Shown here: positions 56,392 through 64,000 of the stretch, in pieces
Layout of the letters: each line of letters begins with the position of its first letter
How positions within the stretch are numbered: position 1 is the first letter of the stretch
From: Neodiprion pinetum
Lineage: Eukaryota; Arthropoda; Insecta; Hymenoptera; Diprionidae
DNA length: 64,000 nucleotides
Assembly: GCF_021155775.2 (NCBI RefSeq)
Contig: NC_060232.1
Location: 23,567,922-23,631,921 of the forward strand
Direction: 5' to 3'
Program-made: the position numbers and the translations under genes
The notes under the pieces: generated by a model
Told to the model about the DNA's origin: nothing
The model's database searches: none
What the model saw: only the letters and a program-made list of their open reading frames with translations

Positions 56392-59377
56392 TTTTCAGAC
56401 TGAGGAATTCGGCTAGCTGATTTTCGTCGTCGACGATTACTATAGATCGATGACGTCAAGAGAGAAAAAATTTTGGGTGACTTCACTTTCTGAACATCCG
56501 AACATCCGACATCCAAACTTTGATTTAGAACTTTAACACTATGTATTATATGATGTATGATTTCGAATGAAATTGGCATTATGATTATTTGAATGGAAGA
56601 CTTCTTACTCTGATTACTAAGCGTTGGCAGAAGTCAAAAAGTCGACATGGAGGCTCGTCACGGCCCATCTCCACATACGTCACAGTAGCATTGCCCATTT
56701 TTCATCGATCAATGCGTCGAATACAAGTTAAACTGACATTGTAGGTATACTGTGAAGAATAACAAATCCATCTACCTCAAATCTAATTTGTATCGGAATC
56801 CGAAGTCAGTCAGCATGGTCAAAAAAATTCACTTTCAGACACTGAAAACACAGCCACTTAGGTAACCGTAGTTAATGTCTTTTCAGTCAAACGAAATCTA
56901 CGTCACTATAATCTGTGGGATAGTCACAAAGGCTAATGAAACTTAATTGCAGCCTCTGAAAACCCGAAAATTCGATTATAACTTTGCGCAACGTCTTGCC
57001 GGTCGAACGGAACCCGCAACACTGCTTACAAGTCTCAAACAGGGTTCGATGTCATGTTTACATCCGATTCTTATTACTATGGACCGCAGGTGATAGTGAA
57101 AATTTTGTCCGCTGGTGGCGTTGGTGGTCATTGAGCATGCGACATTATTTCTTCTTACTTGGTACATAATTTCGTGTCAAAAGTTCAGGACTGCAAAATG
57201 GTGTTACATTTAGACTGACAAGTTAGCTTTACTTATCGTATTCATAATTGATTTTCAGGATAAATATGCCCGCCTAATATGTAGCTCTTGGAATGATGTT
57301 TCGATTTCAATAATACACGACACAGCGAGGTCCGACTTCACGACGTATATCCACTTGCTAAGAGATCCCAAGGCTTGGCGTTCTGTCCTGATTTCACGAC
57401 AGAGACTGGCGATGCCTAAGTTCTTTTTATTTTTATTGAGACGTGATTTTCATACTTGGCTAATTTTTATACACTTCAGATGTTTTTGCTGAGATATTAT
57501 AGTCTCGTTCGGACGCCCAACTCATGATTGTCAGAGAATAAGGACATGCTTGGTGAAAGCCTGCTAGTGAAAACTTTTCTGTTAATTCGCCACTTTCGTG
57601 ACAACAAGGGAACCTGATAGTGTATGCGTGTGAATATTTGTATTTAAATCGAGTAGCGTTACAGATTGCGTATGATTGAGATAGTATTTTCATTTTCTCC
57701 CCTAACATCTGATGCAATAAAGCTGGGAATAGATAGCACCTTGACTTTTCAACTCTAAATCATCTGCCTGTAACATTGCAATTTGAGATGAATGTATGCG
57801 TATAAATGATCTTCTACTTCATAACTATCAACGGCTTTCCGACGACGCAGTATCAAAAAAAATATTGAAAAATCCATCGAGGTTTAAGAAGGTGCCACAT
57901 CGATGTTTGAAAGACTCCAATTACATCGAATCATTCCGATTTACAATGTAATTTTCGAAATATTTTTCCCTTTCAAAAAAACCCTACAAAAAACAACAGA
58001 AAAGAAAAAACACTCGTTCATTGTCTTACAGTCGGGAGGTGAATGAAGACGCCAGAGATAACTTTCTTGGTGGATACACAGACGATTATAAGTGATGTTT
58101 AAATCTCTGAAGAGTCGCCGTTCCGGTTTATATGATATACCCGGTTTACCTCCGACTCTACCAAACACTGTCCTTTGAACTAGAGAGTTCAGGATGATAA
58201 GCTAACTACAATATACCAAGCTAACAATAAAACGCCTCAGGAACAGCGCGTCGTTATATCAATTATTGTTACACATCTAGAGTGAAAAATAAAATCACGT
58301 CCGCAGTGTCAAGCGGATTGGAGATCAATGCTGCAATTTCTCATGCTTCAATTAATTTGACGGACGTATCACAAGCTGATTTATATATCTTCCAATATCC
58401 TTTTTGCCGAATGCATCTACCGCTATTTATCCGAGTTTAAGTCTACAAGTTTCACACATTTCATCCTGTTCAATATATCGTCTGGCGTGAATTAGAATTA
58501 AATTAGAATAATGTCGGAGGCTGTTTGAACATTTTGTATTATACCTGTGCCGCACCTTTCTTTTTGTAATTATTGCATCAACTTCACCTGCAACAAATAT
58601 TGCTTTCGCCTCATTCTTTAGAATACATGTTTTTAATCCACGCAGTTAAGTAAGTATTCATACTTTTTGATGTGCGTAGTGTACAAACTAGTAAATTCAC
58701 GCATAACCTTTATCGTGAAACCAGTAATACCAGATTTATTATTAAGGCTGGAATGCTCAACCTTACGACTAAGTGTGAACTAGAAAAATCAGTCCGATAG
58801 CAAGAGACAAAAATTGTATGGCAGTAGTGCGAACATCATGTTTTTTAACTCAGCGTGCGAAAGTTAATTTTTGTTACAAATTTGTATCGTAGGTTGATTC
58901 CACCGTTTCATACAATATTTGCACAGTATTCCCGTAATAAATGTGGTGAAAAAATGTTTTTTGAATATTATTTCACTTAAAAGCAAAAATTTTCGTTTTG
59001 ACCTTTTTGTCTGTCTTGCAACGGTATAATATACTGGGAGTATTTTCAATTCATAGACGCTCACTGATATTAAATTGCGTGACAAATCGTTTAATAATTT
59101 TGAAAAATAGAATTAACAATGGTTTGCAATGAAAAATCTCGTTCGTATTTGTTATTACATTTTTTACCAGTACAGATTCTCGCATCAGATTAAAGCGTTA
59201 TAATTCTAACAGAAAAGGAAACTTGTTTTGGATTTTCCTGATAAGAAATACAAACTAAACTTTCTATTGATTATTTCTTAACAAGGTGGTATTCAAGGGC
59301 ACTTGGCTAGTGGTCTTGAATATTCGATTTTTGCTAATGAAGACCGCAGAGAATTCATCAATCGTAACTCAAATGAC
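56392..59377. other. Non-coding stretch, nothing recognised
   Basis: About 3 kb of AT-rich DNA with only short frames (below 100 codons), none recognised. No inverted repeat or RNA gene stands out. Confidence 0.55.
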
Positions 59378-59860
59378 GCGGGGTTAAAATTCCGAATTTG
59401 GAAAATCCCAAAAAGACAAAATTTCGAAAATAACTCCAAGTCAAAGTTTCGAAAGTGCGAAAATGAGACAATTAAAAAATCTGAAACAGCAAAATTCCGT
59501 ACGATCAAAAATTTTCAGTTCTGTGAATTTTTGGCTTGGTGATATTTCACTTCCTTGATCTTTCCTTGTTTTGAATTTTCGATATTTTCACATTCAAAGT
59601 CGTGATCATTTTGATTTTCGGTTTTTCTGATATTTTACAGGCGCTTGTTGAGGAAACTACGCCGTGTGAATAAAATTTAACTCCCGGAATTTATCTCTAT
59701 CGGAACTTTACTTTTTGGAACTTTGCCTATGGTAACTTGAATTTTCGAAATATTAAATTCCTGAACTCTGAGCGGTCGGGTTACCGACCATTCGAAACTT
59801 TATTGTTTCTCCAAAGTTCGATTTCTTTACTTCAAGTTTCGCCACCAAATAATTCTGGAT
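59378..59860. repeat. Fold-back repeat, copy B (relative of 43.6-44.15 kb)
   Basis: The left end GCGGGGTTAAAATTCCGAAT resembles the termini of copy A. The first 150 bp match copy A's right half in inverted orientation, for example CGAAAATGAGACAATTAAAAAATCTGAAAC against its counterpart near 43900-43945. The right part matches copy A directly at GACCATTCGAAACTTT (59786-59801 and 44032-44047), then CAAAGTT, TTTACT and ACCAAA. The right terminus is not clearly preserved, and about 180 bp in the middle (59540-59720) has no counterpart. Old, non-coding, dispersed repeat. Confidence 0.65.
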
Positions 59861-60815
59861 TATCCGTTTTCCAAATACTTTCAAACACTTATCTATCCAT
59901 GAATACTAAGTTCTAATAACTTCTCTGTTATCGTCATCGTCGCATCTATTTTTCAAAAGTTAGTTCACGACACGATAGCATCCGCTCTCCATAACGAAGC
60001 TGTGTAAATTTTTCGGTCAGACGTAAAAATCTCGACCCGCCTTTGCCACGCGTGTGTGTCCGATTGTATGTACAGCGAACGACGGTAGCAAGAACGAACT
60101 TCTCCCCGAGCAGTAAAAGCCGGCTAAACCACAGGAGCTCAGTGGCCGGCCTCCTGTCCATATAAATCTCCGATCCAGCGATCCGGGAGGCGATATACGC
60201 GGCTGGAGATTAACGTCAAGTCGAAGTTAACGTCACTGCTAGCCTGTCGGCCACCGATTAGGGTGTTCACTGTTTACGGCTCGAGTTCAACTTATCTCGG
60301 TTTCGTTTTTCGCCTCGCGAAATTGCCGGCAAGAGAAATAGGCACGAGGAAGGGGAAAAATGTCATCGGATCGAGACTTGCATCCTGTGTATCCGGAAGG
60401 AGTAACGATCTTTCCCCGAGGCTTGGGAACCGTGTAGATACAGGCGCAGAAGGCGCCTGAGCGAATCTCATTCTAGTGCAAATAGCCGACATGCGTCACT
60501 CGGCTCTTGGTCGTATTTACAAAAAAGCTCGGAGCATTTGTCAAAACTCGAAATGATGGTAGAAAAAACATATACAGTGGATGTTTGGCTATTTATCTAA
60601 CGGGCGCTCTACCGCTTCTGTATAAGGGTTCCGAGGCAACTTTCTTCCCTGCCTTTCGCGCCGCGCATCGTCGGTGATTTTTCAGTCTAGAGCTTCGTTT
60701 TTCCAACCCGGAGATATATACTTTGGATATAAAGAAGAACGTTTCCTTATTATTATCATACTTTTCCTTGGACTCTTTTTTTTCTTAATCTTTATTGTGA
60801 TTTTTATCATCATTT
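59861..60815. other. Non-coding stretch, CpG-richer at 60040-60480
   Basis: No supported gene. The section from about 60040 to 60480 has more G+C and CpG than its neighbours and might hold regulatory DNA, but no motif set or exon is identifiable. Confidence 0.5.
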
Positions 60816-60870
60816 TCTCTCTCTCTCTCTCTCTCTCCCTCTATCTCTCTCTCTCTCTCTCTCTATATCT
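60816..60870. repeat. CT microsatellite
   Basis: About 55 bp of CT dinucleotides, interrupted by CCCTCTAT and ending CTATATCTC. It gives a spurious serine/leucine open frame across it. Confidence 0.95.
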
Positions 60871-63412
60871 CGCTTCTTTTCCATCATCTTTTCTTCTGTG
60901 CTATACCTTTTTGCCGTTTTTCCCAAGGGTTTGTTTACCAAGAGACGATTCGTCAGCGTCTTGAAATGAATTTCGCCCCGTTAAGCTCGGCTACTGTAAG
61001 GCGTACCTTATATGCCATAAAAGAACCTCTTTGGAATGAAAATATTTTACAAAGCCGTCATTATCGATTCGCTGGAAAGTTTTCCCGGCAGACTTTGTCC
61101 CACTCGAGCGGTACCAATTGATGAATTTTTTTTTTTTTTCGAAAAAAGCAGATTAAAAAAAAAACTCATTATTGGAAAAGTTGGACTCGCGAAAAAGCAC
61201 TCGGCGGGATAGGGTTCAATTAATACTTACGATTACACCGGAAACGATTGGATTCCGTCCTTGTAGACCAAGTTTTTATTAAACTTCAGAGCAGGTACGA
61301 CTTCACTGCGATTTAATAAAGAGACCATATAGTAGGTATGAAAAGCGTCCCGGCAAATACTAGAATTTTCGCAGTGATTCACTTCGTCGTAATTGCAATG
61401 CTTTCACAGACCACTTTGATAATCTACGTCGAAAAAAAAGAGTCAGAAAAAATAACAGTTTGACATTTACTCGGTTTGAACTTTATTTGAACAACTTTTT
61501 TTCCCAGTTTACTTTTCTCTTCACTTTTTTCTCCTCAACTTGTGCTGATTAATAAATTGCACATTATTCTCTCTATATTTTCTCAATCAATCAATATATC
61601 CGATTTTCATTGTGTCGTAAATCTTTTTGTACAAAAAAAAAAAAAAAATGACCTGCGTTCTGAACCGACTGCTCTCAGTACCTCTGTTTGTTCTGTGCTG
61701 TGTTCTATTGCTTTTGATTTTCTTTTGATGTATTTCTCGACTACTTTAGTTTTAATTTTAGTTGTGTAGTTATTTATATTTTATTATACCTAGTTCGACC
61801 TTTATCTCCGTACTTTTACTTTGTCAGTCTGTGCTCTTATTTTGGTTGCTTTCAGTTGGTTTAAGGATTTTTTATTGTATTATATTATCTAGAGTTGTAT
61901 TTTCAGCTTTCTTCTCTGTCAAATATTGATTGTGTAATTGTTGCAATTGTTTGAAACAGGCAAATCTAATTATTCCAACATTGCCATGGGCATTAATAAA
62001 GACCAATAATAATAATAGTGATAATAACCTGACACGACCGTTTGAAAACGATTAAACCGTTCTTCATTGTATTTCGATACATCGATATTCTTGTCTTTAT
62101 TCAAAAACATAATTTTTAGTGCACTTGCAAGTATTTTTGTGGAATTTTTTCCCCACATATCCTTCCAAACTACGACCACACAGTGAAACAGAGAGGATGC
62201 ATTTTACGGGGGAAGCTTCGTGGGGATTATATTACCTCATTTTTCACACAACTACGTATACCGCAGATGTGGGCCAGTCGTCGGGGTTTCAATTTAATAG
62301 AACATTTTTCAAGAATCTAAAAACGCTCAATATTGATTTTTCCCCATATCGCGTGGCACGTATCAGCCCCAGGTAAAGTCGCCCAACCCCTGCAACCCTT
62401 CGCCGCGAGGCCAGAGACCACAGCCGGTAGACACCCCTCTGGCTATTACTCGGCCATACAACCCTTCTTCCGCGATATAGCAGGAATCGCAGGCTTTTCC
62501 TCCTCTCGGGCGATTCTCTCGAGAAAGGTTCGGTCACGCCCAGCGCTATCTTAACGCTTGTTTTTAGTGTTTTAGTATTTTTAGTGCCCCGGGATAATAT
62601 ACTGGTTCCGAGGGAGCGCGGAAGCTCTGCATATAAAGATAGCCATCTTCGTTACTCGAGTCTATGATGCCCCTTGCACTTGGCGAGCATGCGTGATGCA
62701 GGTAATTACAACGACGCTTCGGACGCACGTATTTCTTCTCGCGGCTCTTTCTGGGACTCGGAAATGAGTATTTCTTTGCCTGTCCCTGCACTCGCTTCCA
62801 CCGACCGTTTCACCTGCACCTTTAACGGCTTGCGCCGCGGTATCGCTTGGTCTTTATACTTGCTCAACGACGACCGAAAGCTCTTATGCACTCGATGCCG
62901 TCAACGAGAGTCACGCTGAGTGACCACTTGACAATTTTCCTCACCTCAAACTCCGTTAGCTCCTTCACCTTCATGCTGCATGCATATATTCACTTGGCGT
63001 CGCTCGACGTACGTGCAGGTTATTCATCCAGACCTGTAATTTCACTATCCATTTACAACCTGCAGGGCTTTTAAGGCGAGGCTTGATCTCCGTGATCGAA
63101 GCTTCGGTCGGATGACTGAAAAAAATTCTCTTCGCGGTTAGGTGTGACGAAAACAAGTTGAACATGCATTCTCAAAATCGTATACAAATTTCAAAAAGCT
63201 CATCATTGCGAGATTATCGATTTCGAAACTCCTTGTGTTGGGCGGTCGAAGGTACAATTAACAATTCCAGCTCCACATGCACGTTATGAGCATTGTCCGT
63301 TTTTAATGTATAGTTATTTTTAAACAATTTATACATTGATGTTAAATGATTTTTTTAACGATTTCATAAGACTTATGCAATTTGACATACTGTAACTTTT
63401 TCGAGAATAAAC
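60871..63412. other. Non-coding stretch, nothing recognised
   Basis: No supported gene; frames stay below 90 codons. A/T homopolymers occur near 61122-61139 and 61634-61648. A CpG-rich patch lies at about 62380-62920. Confidence 0.55.
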
Positions 63413-63471
63413 GTTTCTTACTCCAAGTGAAAATGATAATGAAATAAGCTTTTTCACTTGGAGTAAAAAAC
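63413..63471. repeat. Short near-perfect hairpin
   Basis: GTTTCTTACTCCAAGTGAAAA (63413-63433) is the inverse of TTTTCACTTGGAGTAAAAAAC (63451-63471) with one mismatch over 21 bp, around a 17-base loop. It is the size of a miRNA-like or cruciform hairpin. It has no T-rich terminator context and no adjacent gene, so its role is unknown. Confidence 0.8.
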
Positions 63472-64000
63472 TTAACAACAATTTGTGTTCTCGCATCACA
63501 TCGTCTGACAAAACTGATGCATACCACTTGAATGACATTTCATATTTTTAAATTTTTGTTAAAAAATATTAACTTTGGTGAAATAATTAGAACGAATGTC
63601 GGAAACTCGTTAAAAAAAAGAATCTCGAACATTGTTTCGTTTGTGCTCAGCGTTTTCCTGATCGTAGTGTCGTTTTAGCTGCATGAAAGATTGTCGACGG
63701 AAGCTATTCATGCATGTGATGATTCAATCCGACAACGCTTGCTCAGCGGAGTGTCCGGTGAATATAAATACACCTCTTGAAGTCAAAGTTTATTCGCGTA
63801 CGTACATGTGTAGCACGGCGAAATTTATGACCACGGATCATCGTTTGAACTGTGAGTGTATGGATTCTCCAAGAGGAACCCATAGATTCGAATTTTATGG
63901 CGAGCGAGTCGGCCGACCGTAGATACCGGCTTTAAAATGGCTAACTACCATCTATATCGTCCATTTTAGCTTAAATTTCGCGGTTTCACCCGCCATACAC
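63472..64000. other. Non-coding end of window
   Basis: No supported gene. An ATG-less frame of 79 codons (63683-63922) has no recognisable motif. Confidence 0.5.

Noticed and set aside
60674..60964. 96-codon frame over the CT microsatellite
   Set aside because: The leucine/serine runs come from the dinucleotide repeat; no ATG-based gene context.

Overview
This window looks like nuclear DNA of an arthropod, most likely an insect. It is AT-rich, almost free of long reading frames, and full of microsatellites, short inverted-repeat elements and retrotransposon sequence. The only confident protein-coding genes belong to a non-LTR retrotransposon of the jockey/CR1 kind. A DIRS-type reverse-transcriptase fragment is also present. 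CpG is not visibly depleted and several stretches are CpG-dense, which would suit Hymenoptera, but that is inference. I found no bacterial operon, CRISPR array, rRNA or convincing tRNA, and no host gene that I can name.

Layout. Positions 1 to about 25,770 are essentially gene-free and hold one CA/TA microsatellite and a few CpG-rich islands. From 25,773 to 35,280 there is a dense block of mobile DNA. It holds a 107-bp duplicated terminus; a 3.9-kb element with CCCACAC...GTGTGGG ends (26,276-30,169) that contains a 420-bp fold-back; an unrecognised cysteine-rich 318-residue ORF (30,293-31,249, minus); a 310-bp MITE with 46-bp terminal repeats (31,711-32,020); a DIRS gag/RT remnant (about 32,936-33,520, minus); and a 300-bp MITE flanked by TA (34,681-34,980) inside a weaker outer inverted repeat. 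From 35,280 to 43,630 nothing is recognised. A fold-back element (43,631-44,152) has a relative at about 59,378-59,860.

The best-defined object is the retrotransposon at about 44,857-49,240. ORF1 has a PHD-type zinc finger, a coiled coil and an RRM-like region. ORF2 has an AP endonuclease and a reverse transcriptase with all visible catalytic motifs intact. ORF2 overlaps ORF1 in the -1 frame and has no AUG upstream of its endonuclease domain. The 3' end is an (AAATA)n tail. In such elements ORF1 protein binds the RNA, and ORF2 nicks the target and primes reverse transcription.

Further right, a 60-bp minisatellite of about 12 units (55,636-56,335) keeps one reading frame open throughout and may be an exon of a repeat protein. 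The rest is non-coding, with a CT microsatellite (60,816-60,870) and a near-perfect 21-bp hairpin (63,413-63,471).

The candidates for something undescribed are the cysteine-rich orphan ORF, the in-frame 60-bp repeat, the AUG-less ORF2 and the unclassified 3.9-kb inverted-repeat element.
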